Shown in pieces: positions 1-13,810 of a stretch of 64,000 bases of DNA (position 1 is its first letter; every line of letters starts with the position of its first letter). This DNA is from Syngnathus acus (Eukaryota > Chordata > Actinopteri > Syngnathiformes > Syngnathidae). A program made the position numbers and the translations under genes. Location of the stretch: NCBI RefSeq assembly GCF_901709675.1, contig NC_051089.1, positions 3,572,476 through 3,636,475 of the forward strand, written 5' to 3'. The notes beneath the pieces were generated by a model that saw only the letters and a list, made by a program, of their open reading frames with translations, had not been told where the DNA came from and did not search any database.

Positions 1-1114
<1,114 letters not shown>

Positions 1115-4100
1115 CTTTCTGGCAGTAGTTGGAGTTCCAGCAGCGGTAGTTATAGTTGTTGTTAAACATGGTCTTGCGGCACTGCGGGTTGTTCTCCATG
1201 ATGCCCGGGCAGACGTCACTGCACTCTTTGGACTGCTTGTTTCCGGCGATGAAGTTGTTGAACTCGGCGTCCATGATGAGCGACCAGTCCACCGAGTCCA
1301 GGTAGCACAGCTCCGGGTTCTTCTCGATGCGGATGGCGCCGCGGGTGATGTTGCGCAGGCTGTACAGGCCGATGTCCTTCAAGCTGGTCATCTCGAAGAT
1401 GACCAAGGCGTAGTTGTAGAAGAGGTTGCGGCCGCGGATCACGGCCAGGTTGGGGAACAGCGTGCTCAGGCTGTCCAGGCCGGAGACCCGGAAGAGCAGC
1501 AGGTAGTCGGTGATCACAGTCAAATTGGGGAAGCTGAGCGAGCGGAAGATCTCTTGGTTGTTGTTCTTGTCGCCGATGAGGAGGATCTGCAAGTAGCCCT
1601 CCACCACCGTGCAGTTCTCCAGACGGCGGAATTCGCTGATGTCGTTGCCGATGTCGATGCTTGGCCCGCAAACTGCGGGGTGGAAACATTTTGGAAAGAC
1701 CATAAATTAATGGTGGACTTTGATAGAACAAACCAGCACATTAATTAATAAACAAGCACATGGACTACCAAACCAATCAACTAACAAGTGAACTAACTAC
1801 TAACAGTCTCAGCTATAAACTAACTCAGTAGAAAATTAACATGAGACTAAGCTAAAAATAAAAAAAATAAAAAAATAAATATAGTAAATTCAATTTTCTT
1901 CCAAATAACAAACACACATTTTAAAAAAAAAAAAGTGCTATTGCACGCTCTACTATTTATTTACATTCTTCAAAATATAGATGACTTAACGTAACCCAAA
2001 GAAAACAATGAAGTTCATTCCTCAACTCCAGCGCTATTTATAATGCCAGTCTTATCCAATACATTTGCCAAATATTGACAGTACACTTGGCCCGTGGACT
2101 TGTTGACGCAACATGTTTGCCAGGCGTGACAAAATAAATACGACGGTCAGGTTCAATTGGAACGCTAGCTGGAAAAGTGCGGCTCTGCCTTCAGCTTATT
2201 GTTTCCCGTCAGCGTCCACCTACAATCACGCTGCTCTGTTGATTTACTGACCCCGGCTCGTTAAGATGTCAACAAGGCGCCACATTAAAAGAAACGGCAG
2301 ATCAAAACACTTGTGGAACAAAAGAAGGAGAACAGATTCGGGATTTTGCAACGTTGGGTTATTCGTGTAACAGGACCGGATCGGGGAAGTTGTTGCTTAA
2401 GACAAGCTCGCGGAAAAACATGCTAATACTCGCATTTGCTACACGAATGGGCCTGTTTGATTTTAAAATGTTTATTAGTACTCTTTGGTGTTATGATTCT
2501 ACCAGAACGGAAGACAGGCTGGTTCAAAGTCAACAAAAGCCGGGTACGGGTGCACGGATCGACGCCCTCGTATTTTGCCCAGGTGTGATAACTGATGGAG
2601 CGTTTTTTTTTTCTTCTACAGAAACACAACCGCTAAAAACTTAAACCCAGTAAGTCATGAAGAACCACTTCTCGGACAACGTGTCTTTGTGACAGTGAGC
2701 CCGTATCGGTTGAGGGTAAATATGGGAGCGATTATAAGATGAGGTGGTGCCAAGGAAGCATGATATTTTCTAACATGTTGGACAGGAAGACAAAACGTTC
2801 CCTCACGACCGGAGGCGGGAACACGTTTTGTCTCCGTTTTGAAAAGAACACACCGAACCTTCCTGCTGGCAACCCACCCCGTTTCTGAGCTGGTCGAGAC
2901 GCTTTCGTAAATTATTTTACTGGAAAAGATCCACACGACGCTTTGATTATTCTTTACAGCCCGACCAAATGTTTGCTATTGTCGCAAATTGATGAGTGGA
3001 CCTCTTTGATGGACGTTGAGTTTTTTTGAAGGCAAACACAAAGTAATTCATGGTCTGAATTAATTTGGAGAACCGAAAATTTTAACTGGGGGCATTTTCC
3101 ACCGTGTTGCACTTCTGGGTCTAACGGAACATGTTCATTCATACTCTGATGTTTTTTTTTTTTTTGTTGTGGTCCATTCGGTAGGCAGCAGGAGTGGTTA
3201 ACATGTCTCCCTCACAGTTCTGCCGTTGGTGGTTTGACTCTCGAGTTTACATTCGGCATATTAACGAAACACGTACGACAGGTTCACTGAAGAGTAAAAA
3301 TGAATGTCCATAGAAGCCTCGTGATTGGCAGGCAATCAATCTCGAGGTGGAATATGACAATCTGAAGATTCGGGAACCCTAAGTTCTCTCTCCGTTCACA
3401 CGATTCCTCCGCCGTCCTGTAGTAGGAGCACAAGAGCACGTTTTGTCGAGCTGAAAGAAAAAAAACGACGCAGACAAAGTGACCGCTTTCAACCCCTAAC
3501 CAGGCAAGTGACTTTAATGTGAAGAAAGAAAAAAAAGTTAAGTGACGCCAGGCCTGGTGACTCACAGCGTGCCCTGCTCCAAATGTTCTTAATGTGTACG
3601 CTCTTTGTTTGTATATGTTCTTTAAATTGGGACCGACTGGCTTTGCACATCAAGACGAAGAGGCGGGAAGCTTTTTTCTTCTTCTTCTTCTTCTTCTTCC
3701 TTCTTCAAACAAAAGCCGCTGAGAGTTTAGATTTTCTCTTTAGTGTGCTATTATTAAAAAAAAAACTTTAAAGTGCTAGTTTGGCAGCGATGTCTTTCTC
3801 TACAATCAACTTGTCAGCGCATCTTATCAACAGCCCGCATACCTGTTCAGACAAAACTCACACCCGGATGTGTGTGAAACGGCGCGAGGATGTTCTCAAT
3901 GTGGTGTATACATGAAATATTTGGATTTCAATCAGGTTTTTAATCCCCCCCCCACCATAAAAAATGCGTCTATGTAAACAGTGTTATGTTATGTCACCGT
4001 CGCCGCGTCTTTCACGGGAACTGCTCCCAGTCGCGTTAGATGGGGGTGAAAACCACTGAAGGGGTTTTTCGGCGGCCTGATCGCCGCTCTTCAGTTCCCG

Positions 4101-7100
4101 TCCAGCTGAGTACACAAGCTTATCTAGTCAGCCTTCATCACATATTTACTCCTGATAACCTTCTCCTCGCCACCGATTGTCCGTGGGCGATCTAGAGGAA
4201 ATCCACGAGGATGCACTCCAACGACATTTAGCCATAGGACCCTTGAAGATTTGCTTTTTAATCACAATTTCAAACAGTTGCTATTAATGTCTGAAAATGT
4301 TTCATCGAAATACGCAAAGCACTCTTGGCGGTTTTGGGAGACTCTCACGGAAATCGGGCCGTTTTGAGGGGACGGCAAAGCCGAGTCGAGCTTTTGTTAC
4401 CGTGACACCTCGGGGCGGCGAGATTCGTTGAGCCTTAAATGTGAACTGCAAAGCCTTCAAAGACAGTAAAATCTTTGACAATGTATCAATGAATCCGCAA
4501 CGAATCGATTGGCAAACGATTATTTGAACTTTGGTGTTTTTAGTATACAACTCTCAGTCTTCTGAACATCTCACCCAGAAAGCATCAAAGGGACAGAGTT
4601 AAGTTACTGTGAAGTAAGCGGAGCCATTTAAATCAGAGAGAGCCGAGTATCTGAGGCCAACGTTTCGGTGTCACCATTCTCTGAGAACACTGCCAGTAGT
4701 CAAGTGTCACTTCTCTTAGTGGTTTTATTCTGGTAAGTTTCTACCCCATGTTTTTGTTCCCAGTCCTGCTGGCTTGATGGAGCTTCTCAGACGTACTTTA
4801 TGGAGTTTACATTTCATTTTATGTAAGACTACAATGCTTAATTAAAGGAGTGTTGCCGTGTTTTCAACACCGATTAAAACGGGTCGACCTCTGTCTACGC
4901 TTGAATAGTTAACCAAAATGTGCCCGTTGAGATTAGAAATGTTTGATGAAGTCGACACTGTGGAATGAATCGTTCCAGATATAATTGATCCCTACGGCTC
5001 ACCGTACAAAGAAGCTTTCCGCCCATTGGTGCAAGACTAAAACACAGGATAGTGACAACAGGGTGAGAACTCGGGTTTGTCCTGTGACGGCTAGTGGCGA
5101 AAGGACGTAAACGCACCTTCTCACAAGCTCCTCACTCTTTCCAATCAACAGAACTCAGTCTGTTTTGCGTGTGAATGTACTTTGGCTTGTTCTATTTTAA
5201 ACGCCCCCCCCCCCCCCCATACCCGGTTCAACCCCGCCAGCCTGCCCCTTCCCACAGTGCCTCTGAGAGCGAGCGGGATGAGGCCCCGGTTCGCAGTATA
5301 GATGGCAACGTGAAGTATTTCCGTCTGTCTTAAAACAAGCCCCGTGTAATTGATTAGCTCATTGATTGGTGACATTTGACTATCGCCCCTTAATGGTTTT
5401 GTGTGTAAGACATCAAAGTAGCAAGGGGGTGGGCGTAATGGGGGTGTTGTAAACAGAACCGAAGAAAGTATCGAGTGGTGACTAACGGGGGAAAGTCATG
5501 ATCGTAAAAAGGGGTCGGACAGCAAGACTTTGTGACCATAGTAGGGGGGAACTGGAAAGGGGTAATCATGATGGGGCAAATCTCAGGAAGTCGCAATGTT
5601 CGATACCACTTTGATACCAGTACCCAATTCTTGAGTAGTGACCGATACCGCTTGTATTTTGATATATAAAATCTCCCGGGAAAAAACAACAAACAAAAGC
5701 CATTTTCTACTCTACGAATGTCTAATTTCTGGTTCCTCATCATAAAATCGGCCTGAGTAAGGCTGGAACCGATACTGATAGCTGGTATCGGTACTTGCCC
5801 ATTTCTAGTCAGAAGCGTGACAGGTGGTCAAGCGAAAATTTCTAACCGCAATAAAGGGGTGATAGCAGAAAATGGCGAAAGTCAAAGCATTAAAATCTAT
5901 TTTACTATTTAACTGATCTTTTTTATTATATTTTTGAATTTTAGCACTTTACGCTAGAGCTTTGGCGCGCAAAAAAAAAAAGTTACAATCCCTATTTTCC
6001 ATTGGACAGTGACAACATATAAAAGCAGTGTCAGTTTTGGTTGAATATTTGTTGACAGCATGTTGTCGCCACTTGAAGAACCGAACTTTTGGCGTTTCAA
6101 TTCTCTACCTGTTCATTTCTACACTTTTTTTTTTTCCCTTGCCATGGTCGGTCTGCTGTGGCGCTGCATTTACGGATACCTTCCACGTTTTTGTGGATGC
6201 CGCTTCAACCACACAGTGAGTCAGAATCAACAGAGTGGTTTTCATCCGCAGCCTGACTGACTTTCTCCATTGAGTCACTGGCCAGGCCGCTCATTTCAAA
6301 CTTCGCAGGGCACATGTATGGGAAGCCATATGTGTCGGCATGGATTCCTTTCATTTCCCATCATTTCCTCGGGATGGGTTCCCCCAGATTAAGGGTCTCT
6401 AAATGGGTCTTCCAGTCAGTTTTTATTAAATTACATATTTTCAGTGTTTAACATCTTAATGCAAATGGCAATTAACTTATTTTTAAAATTGTACGAGACT
6501 GACTTGAGACATTATTTTTACATCCAATGCCAGTGACTCCCTAAATATTGGGTACCCAAAATGAATTAAAGGACACTTTTTTGGGATTGCCAAAAAGTTT
6601 TTTTTTAATCTTAGACTCTTTCACTACTTTTTAAATGTGCATGACAGATTTAATTATTTTCCAAAGTAGGATTTTTTTCAAATTTAGGTTTCCACAAATG
6701 CGGGTCTAGTGGACCTCAGTGATTACATTTTTTATCCTCATTTTATTTAATTGGACCTTTTTTATGCAAAAGCACCCTTTGCACCATAAAACAACAAAGT
6801 GTGTCGTTATTTTATTGTTTGCGTCAAACTTTTTGGTGCTGTCTTGAAATTGTGCATTGAAAAAAAAAAAGTACGGTTTAATAAAAAAAAATGACAAAAG
6901 AAAAACACGTGATGAAAAATTGTGCACCGCCTCCAGCATTTGAGCTACCATGTCTTCAGTGGGTCGCAGGACATATTCATCAAAAATAAAACCGTATAGG
7001 TTAAAAGCCATTAAGTCAGTTTAGTCATTTCTATTCCTATACTTGAGGTTTCTTCAAACAAAGACCCCAACACGAGTTATAAAGGTCACTTCAAAGTTGT

Positions 7101-7522
7101 CGTTTAACTTGGTCTTTGATATTCCTTTTTCTAATCGGATACAATGAAGATAAATGAGCTCACAAATCATTAAAGCGCGCCTCTCGATATTGACACAATC
7201 ACGTATAAGAACCCCAAAAGACATCAAATGACATCATTATTGACATCATTGGAAAAACGTGACTGGGATCAAACCACAACAGTCGCCGGTGCACCGTCTC
7301 GCGATTCGGAAGGTGGAATAGAGCACAGACTGGCCTTTTAAAAACCATACCGCTTCTTGCGTTTTGTTTAAGTCGTTATGTGAGATGTTTCTACCAATAT
7401 GTGTGTAAAAAAATAAAGACTTTGGACTTACTCTCTGTTACGGCGGGTCGGAGTGAGGACAACACGGCCAGCATCAGACCCCAAAACAAGGTCAAGCGGT
7501 TCCTCTCCATTCGAGCCCTCAT
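1115..7522 (-). CDS. igf1r: insulin-like growth factor 1 receptor, coding exons 1-2 (partial)
   Basis: Receptor tyrosine kinase for IGF-1/IGF-2 at the plasma membrane; only the N-terminus is here. Exon 1 (7432-7522, 91 nt, phase 1) encodes a 30-residue signal peptide with hydrophobic core [15 protein letters not shown]. Its donor is GTAAGT. Exon 2 (1115-1672, 558 nt) begins with ICGPSID after a CCCCGCAG acceptor and ends NYCQK before GTAAGA. It covers the L1 leucine-rich domain ([46 protein letters not shown]) and the start of the Cys-rich region. [16 protein letters not shown] and YNYRCW fit IGF1R better than the insulin receptor. Two in-frame ATGs (7522 and 7510) are possible starts; I took the first. 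Fish often have two igf1r copies; which one this is cannot be told. Intron 1 is only 5.8 kb. Exon 3 onward is off the left edge. Confidence 0.93.
1673..7431 (-). other. igf1r intron 1
   Basis: AT-rich intron with no further coding signal on either strand. It contains homopolymer runs (poly-C near 5204-5218, several poly-A/T) and an interspersed repeat relic at about 5595-5810. All ORFs here are short and lack family resemblance. Confidence 0.7.
5595..5810. repeat. interspersed repeat relic rich in GATACC/GGTATC words
   Basis: The left part carries gataccactttgataccag and ccgatacc; the right part carries aaccgatactgatag and ggtatcggtacttg. The ends are roughly inverted relative to each other, as in non-autonomous DNA elements common in fish. 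No coding capacity. Boundaries are approximate and the family is not assigned. Confidence 0.4.
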
Positions 7523-8260
7523 TCCGGGGACGTAAATCCTCCGCCGAAAACCTGCAAATAAATACGCCCGTCGAGTTGGAGGGTCCGTGTAAAACCCACT
7601 CCGGGTTATTTCTGGGTGACTCGAGAAGGGGAGAAATGAAAGCCTTTACAAAATCTTCAGCCAGCGCCTTTTAGCCGTTAGCTGGCTAATGGAGCTAATG
7701 GGCTAGCAGCCACGCGCTTGCTCGCAGAATCCCGCTCGAAAATCTGTGGTTCAATACTCGCCCCGGTGTAAATCCGTTAGGGAGCCGCTTAAACGCCGGT
7801 AAAAGGTACGGCGCGTAGGTGAGGGGGGCGGAACGGAGACGGTTAAACGGGGAGCGGCGGGGATTCCTCTGTAAGCCGCATCTTCACGCTCCATGTCGTG
7901 GTGGTGTGTGTGTGGGGGGGCAAACGCATAAAGTCCCGTTACTGGTGAAGGTGGTATGATCAGGAATCAAATCTTCCCTAGAAAGCTTGGATTACATGTC
8001 CCCAAAAAACACCGTTCTGTGGCGTGAAAAAAAGCCAATTTTCTTTTATATCTATCAAAAAAAATCATCCGAAAATCCCGTGTTTTTCCCCTTTTTCTCT
8101 TTTTTAGGAGACCGCAGTCTCCCTCTCCTCCTTCCTCCTCCCCCTCCTCCTTCAGCCGCTCATTATGCACGGACTCACCGCGTTGTTGTTGTGGTTGCAA
8201 TTCATCCTCTCGTGCGTTTATATCGCCAGGCCGCGGCTGATATATGCGTTTAAACGTCCT
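7523..8260 (-). promoter_or_regulatory. igf1r 5' UTR and GC-rich promoter region
   Basis: Upstream of the igf1r start, bases 7520-7870 are CpG-rich, with a GC box (GGGGCGG) at 7824-7830. A 37-nt polypyrimidine tract at 8118-8154 (purine-rich on the gene strand) follows. No TATA box at a convincing distance was seen, in keeping with GC-rich TATA-less receptor promoters. The transcription start is not resolved. Confidence 0.5.
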
Positions 8261-10440
8261 TTGACACTCCCTCGGGTGTGGGTGGGTCTAAATAACGACC
8301 CTCAATCGGTAGACAGTGGGTAATAGAGCGTCGCCAGACGAGATTAAACGCGGCGCAGGTACACGGAGTGTCTCCTTGCCTCGCTTCAGTCCGCAGTCTG
8401 CCTGTAAACACAAGCGCCGCTCGCAAAGATCACATCTTCTTTTAAATGATGCTAGCTCACTCTGCACAAACTCGCACTTGAATAAGAAATCTCAAACACT
8501 TCGGAACCAGGGACTTTTTCATAACTAATAATAATAATGATAATTAATACTAAGGTGACCACATTTTTATAATATGGTCATAAAATTAAATCAAACGGCC
8601 GCTCGTCATCACCGACAAATGGAAAGAGTGGTACGTCTTGGTTTTTAATACATCTTTGCTCTTCACTCGAGTCTACGGAGCGGTGCGATGGAAATCCGGG
8701 GCGCCAATCCAGGAGGAGCAGGCTTGTTTTGCAGTTCTCTGTCACACATACACACAAACACGACACGCCGCCAGTCAAATTAGAGGCATTACAAGTCGTA
8801 AATGCGGGTTACGTAAACCGCAACAACAAATACGATTTTCAGTGTGTGAGTTGAAGGAGTACGGCCACAGCAAAAGTATCACGGTGCGGTGATACTTGTT
8901 AGGACACTCGAAATTCTGCTCTGGCCTTTCTGTTGTAATTTTGCAACGTGCAAGAAAATGCATGAAAAAAAAAAGCTATCAAAACAAAAGGGTAAATGCA
9001 CGATGCCTAGCCAAAACATTGATATCTTCTAATATGAAGTATTACATTGATGCAAAAAAATCAAAGGAAAAAGCATGATGCCACGCTTTAGAACGCCAGC
9101 TTATAAATATGGCAATGGTGTTGCAAATAAAATAATGTCATCCATGAAGTGTTACAAAAACAAGCCTCAAAAGCTCAAGAAAAAGCTTTTTTTTCCCACC
9201 ATGGGGGTATTCAGGTGTTCCTCGTCAGGTCGTAAACTGCAATGAAATGCTGCCACCCAGAGGGTGAATTCAGCATCTCATGCCTGGATTGTTATGCAGA
9301 CGCTTTACAGTTACAGTCTGTGGATGTCTGAGGCCCAGGCAGGGGGTAGAGGGAGTTGGGATTTACTGGTGGGGGGGGCACGTGATTCTTTGAGCAGACA
9401 GTACACACAATCTTGCAGAGCGGAACCCCTAACCCCCGCCCGGGCCTAGCCTGCAGTCGCCCCTGCATCCTCTGACCGCTGCGATTGTCACTCTAATTAC
9501 CGTCGGCTTTCTCCAGAGGCATTGTTTGAATGTTGTACATGACCTCAACTCTGGCAGAAATGCAACAATTAACACTGTGAAAAGAGGAGCGCCTCAAAAA
9601 TGCACGGTGGCCCACCCAAGAGTCCAACTACAGTGAGTCGCCCTCTAACAAGTGCTCACTGTACCAACATGACCCGTTTTCGTCGGAGAACGAGGAGGGC
9701 TGTCGACTTGCATTTGTAATGTCCCCCGATGAAAGTCCCTGTGAAGGCCGCCGGCGGGCCCACCTACATCGAACCGTACGGCCCGGAATCCATTCTTGCG
9801 CTGCACTCATGTGGAAATAAACTTGTTTACCACCAACGACTCGCACATGCTAATGAGCGTCTGTTTGTTTTCTGCCGCGCTCATGCGGGAGGAAGGGAAT
9901 TTTTATGATGGAGCTGAGGACAATAGATGACAGCCCAGGTGGTTGGGCAAAGGCCTACTTGGATCGACAGTGTCTCCTGTCCTGGTTTGAAAATACAGGT
10001 CCACTTGTATAAGGTGGTGGTCAGACCAGAGTCTGAAAAGAGTTTTATTTTGGAAATCAGGTGCATGCACCTGTGCTGCAGTATGTTAAGCTACTCATCA
10101 TTATATGCTAGTAAAAAAGTAAGTGCATAAACTAGCAAAAATAAATGAAATAAAAACAGCTGTTAGAGAGTTTATTTGTTAAATGGGGAGTCAATCGCTA
10201 AATTTTCTTTGTAATAGTAATAGTCAACACTGTTCTGAATAATCTCTCTCTCTCTCTCTCGCTCTTTCTCTCTGGCGCTCTCTCTCTTTCTCTCTCGACA
10301 CACACATCTATGTATAAAAAAATGATCAAATACAAAAACTATTTTATTTCTATAAAAGGAAATATTTCACAAATTACGATCTGCGTGGCAAGCACACATA
10401 CGGAACAGTCTTTTGTTTGTTTCTTGTGGACTTTGAAATG
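8261..10440. other. intergenic between igf1r and ap3s2 (head-to-head)
   Basis: No gene recognised. Only short, family-free ORFs on both strands, plus a CT-repeat at the right end. Confidence 0.6.
10242..10298. repeat. (CT)n imperfect microsatellite
   Basis: TCTCTC runs interrupted by gctctt and ggcgctc, followed by a short CACACA tail; about 160 bp upstream of the ap3s2 promoter motif. Confidence 0.9.
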
Positions 10441-10452
10441 CGGGCACCAAAT

Positions 10453-10461
10453 ACCGGAAGT
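10453..10461 (+). promoter_or_regulatory. ETS-type motif in the ap3s2 promoter
   Basis: ACCGGAAGT lies 102 bp upstream of the ap3s2 ATG, with a second inverted ETS core (ACTTCCTG) at 10472-10479. Such motifs mark TATA-less housekeeping promoters. Role inferred from position. Confidence 0.45.
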
Positions 10462-10562
10462 AACGGAACAAACTTCCTGTTAGTAACCCTCAAGCTTATC
10501 TCGAGCGGTTACATAGCATTTACCATTTAATTGAAACATTTCAATTTACATTACGCGAAAAC

Positions 10563-12173
10563 ATGATTAAAGCTATATTAATATTTAACAACCATGGAAA
10601 GCCACGGCTCATCAGATTTTATCAATATTTCGTGAGTATTACTATAAACGTTTTTATTCTAAGACTTCGTTCGTTTTGATTCTTTTGTCGTGTATTGTAA
10701 TTTCTCTCAAGAACGCCATTTTATCGCTTGTTGCTGTTAGTTTAGCTTTGATATCTTTTATTTCTTCTAACATCGAAATGAAACCCATCCCCAATAGTAC
10801 TGCAATGCTATTCTCGTTTTTTTCCCATGATGTGTATTTCCTTTATTAAGCAGGAATTAACCTCGATATTATTTTTGTTTTCCTCAGGCAGAGGACATGC
10901 AGCAGCAGATCATCCGTGAGACGTTTCATTTGGTGTCAAAGAGGGATGACAATGTTTGTAACTTCTTGGAAGGAGGAAGGCAAGTGTCCATAGATGGAGC
11001 ATGGCTTACAATAAATAATACAAAACAGTGATACCCCAACAACCCAGGCTGAAATCTGCTTTTTAATTTTGTTGCCCAGTCTTATCGGCGGCTCCGACTA
11101 CAAGCTAATCTACCGCCATTATGCCACACTCTACTTTGTCTTCTGCGTGGACTCCTCTGAGAGCGAGCTTGGCATTTTGGACCTCATCCAGGTCAACTGA
11201 TTTGTTTTATCTGTTCTCTCTTCTGTCACTGCGATCTCTGTGCTTTTAAATGTCATTAATCTCCAACTTAATTTGTGTTGGACTGATATTTCTGTTGTGA
11301 CGGTTGCGTGGCAGGTGTTTGTGGAAACGCTGGATAAATGCTTTGAGAACGTCTGTGAACTGGACCTCATATTCCACATGGACAAGGTAAAAGTGATCAA
11401 CTCACCTACTCGCGAATGATGAATCGCAAATCCTGTGGCTCCCTCTTCCTCTGTTTTGGATTAACGTCGCACTTGATAGGTGGGAATTCGCTGCACTGTA
11501 ATTACCAGTAGAGTCCACAAGAGGGTAGCAAATGATAACATTAATAAAAGCAAGTTCTTAGGCACCCTAGCTGCCACCAGATAGTGCTGTAGTTGAGATT
11601 TCAGGTAAACAAAGCACTTCATTGTCTCATCAAAAGAGAAATCAACTATTGAACAGAAGATAGACTCATTTGATTCGTTAAATACTGCTATTGCTTTTTC
11701 CTGAGCACAAAATCAATAGTGAGTTTTTGTGTTTACTCACCAAACACATCTGAATGCAATTCAAGTGACTAATCGCTATTTCCTGTGTCAAATATTTTCA
11801 GCAGGTTTTGGCTTCCTTGTGTTTTGTAACTGTTGTGTTGTGCTTGGTTGCCCCCCTTGCCCCCCGCTGCAGGTCCATTACATCCTCCAGGAGGTGGTAA
11901 TGGGCGGCATGGTGTTGGAGACAAACATGAATGAGATCGTGGCTCAGGTGGAGCTGCAAAACCGCATGGAAAAGTCGGAGGTTAGACACAGGCACAAAAC
12001 ACAAAAGTAGAAGCATACATATTAACACGTGTCTTGTTCCGGTGCAGGGAGGTTTGTCTGCGGCACCCGCTCGCGCCGTCTCCGCCGTGAAAAACATGAA
12101 CCTGCCGGAGATCCCGCGCAACATCAACATCGGAGACATCAACATCAAAGTGCCCAGCCTCTCCCCGTTCTAA
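10563..12173 (+). CDS. ap3s2: AP-3 adaptor complex sigma-2 subunit
   Basis: Small (sigma) subunit of the AP-3 adaptor, which sorts cargo from endosomes/TGN to lysosome-related organelles. Six coding exons: 10563-10631, 10888-10979, 11080-11191, 11315-11386, 11873-11980, 12048-12173; all phases join, giving 192 aa (human about 193). Landmarks: start MIKAILIFNNHGKPRL, FLEGGSLIGGSDYKLIYRHY, YFVFCVDSSESELGILDLIQ, FVETLDKCFENVCELDLIFH, and C-terminus NINIGDINIKVPSLSPF. HYILQEVVMGGM and EKSEGGLSAAPARAVSAV fit sigma-2 (AP3S2) better than AP3S1. Intron 2 begins with GC rather than GT. Divergent from igf1r and followed in the same direction by anpep. Complete and apparently functional. Confidence 0.96.
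10980..11079 (+). other. GC-AG intron 2 of ap3s2
   Basis: The exon ends GGAGGAAG and the intron begins gcaagt; the acceptor is ttgcccag. Only this junction gives FLEGGSLIGG, the conserved family sequence. No GT donor nearby keeps the frame. GC-AG introns are a known minor class of U2 introns, usually with an otherwise strong donor, as here. Confidence 0.88.
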
Positions 12174-13810
12174 ATACGGCTCGACAGGGGGCGGGCGGGA
12201 TCCAGTGCCCCCTCCTCACTCTTGTGCGGTAAACTTGAACTCTCCTGACCACGGCGGCGTTCACGGCCGCTCACCCTGGCCGCTCTCGTGTACGCTGGAT
12301 AGAAGCTGTGAGTCGTTTGAGTGTTGTTGTTTTTTTCCGTTCTTGTATCCTAGCTCAATTTGCACAATATTGTCAACATGTGTTCTGTGTAGCAGTGGTC
12401 AGTAATCTACGGCAAGTAAACAGCATGTACTGCAGCAGTGCCATCTAGTGGCAGGGAATGGAATTACACTTCAAAATAGCAACAAAATTCAGTCGCAACT
12501 AAAAATCTGAAATTTCCCAAATGTTCTGTTGTGATAGAACCCAATTCCTTCAAACTAGTGTCGGACGCTGAATTCATTTCAGATTTTCGGGAGCGGGGGC
12601 TACTGCTCAGTGAGTTCAAGGGTTCGTGCTGTTCTTTTCCATAAATTCACGTGGCCCCTGATGAGTTGCCATAAAGCATCAGGTGAATGTGAATAGTCAT
12701 GCATGTTCAATATTTTATGACTTGGCTGACAAGCATATTTTCCCTCTTCAACTCCACGCTCATCACTGGTCTTGATTTTGAGATTTCCCAAACTCTCCCC
12801 CAGTAACTTGATCCCTTTGGCTCCCGTATAGCCTGGAATGAATCTTCTTCCATCCTGGCGTCCAAACGTCTGCCTGTCCTCGGCGAACTGTCGTCACAAT
12901 CCATTACTCCCGCTCTTTCGCACTAATATTAAGCTGGCCGACATGTGCGCGGGTGGGTTTGGGAGTCACGTGATCGCCCCCGTCCTCCTAAGCGGTAAAG
13001 CAGCAAAGACGCGCTAAAGTTTTTTTTTTACAATTTAATTTTTTTTACAGGCACATTTTAGTTTGTGAAGTTCTCGGCGGGCCACACAAAGGCTGAATAC
13101 ACACACCCACACTGATGTTTTTTTTACCTTCCTACCGCCAAGGTCCAAAAGCTACATCCACACATACCATTAGGGCCATGTTCATCACAAGAAGACCCAC
13201 AAAAAAGATCCAAGTTGACGTCTTAAAAAAATATTCGCGCCCCCTCACAAGACTGAATTCCCCCGTTTTTGCTTTCTTTATTCAGCCCCCAAAGCCAATT
13301 TCACTAAGGCCCGTGAAAATTTGTAGTCAGTAGTAATATTGTGAATAAACCCACCAAAATGTTTCAAAAATGAATGTTGGTAAAGACACAAAATTTGCCA
13401 TTTTGGTCTAAATCCGTGCGGCCATCAACCAGCATTTTACACACAATAATGTGTCAAGTACATTCTTGCAAAGACAGAAAGTCTGCCGTTTTTTCATTTC
13501 AGCCATGAGCTTGTGATCCTTGTTTATGGGTCCACTCATCAAAGACATGCCTACCATATCATGTTGTTAAGGTCGAACTAGCTTCAGGATTTTTCAAAGG
13601 TCAGGCTGTCATTTGACAGACTTATGTGTTTTCAGGCACGAGCTCTTTTCCGTGGATCTGCTTTTGACGCCAGTCCTACCAAATTTCACGTTGCGTTCTT
13701 AAAACTGTTTTTTGTATTTAATGCAGTCGCTGTGTTTGAATGTATTGTATTTGTCTCTTATTTACTGTATTTCGTTGTCCAGATGTTGATTGTACATGAA
13801 TAAAAACTGC
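12174..13810 (+). other. ap3s2 3' UTR
   Basis: Likely 3' UTR of about 1.6 kb ending after AATAAA at 13799-13804; an earlier AATAAA is at 13344-13349. Which is used is unknown. Bases 12700-12980 carry an unassigned minus-strand ORF and promoter-like motif, listed separately. Confidence 0.5.
12707..12853 (-). CDS. unassigned 48-aa minus-strand ORF with upstream E-box (doubtful)
   Basis: Short ORF antisense to the presumed ap3s2 3' UTR, beginning MEEDSFQAIREPKGSSYWGR. An in-frame upstream ATG at 12904 would extend it to 65 aa. About 110 bp upstream of the first ATG on its own strand is a palindromic E-box (GTCACGTGAT on the plus strand, 12965-12974) in a CpG-richer patch. I do not recognise the protein. 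It may be a relic first exon, a retrocopy fragment or chance. Confidence 0.15.
   Translation of the reverse strand: MEEDSFQAIREPKGSSYWGRVWEISKSRPVMSVELKRENMLVSQVIKY

Noticed and set aside
9630-9662. Hairpin ACAGTGAG ... CTCACTGT that might be a small RNA
   Set aside because: The stem is only about 8-10 bp with a 17-nt unpaired loop, too short for a microRNA precursor.
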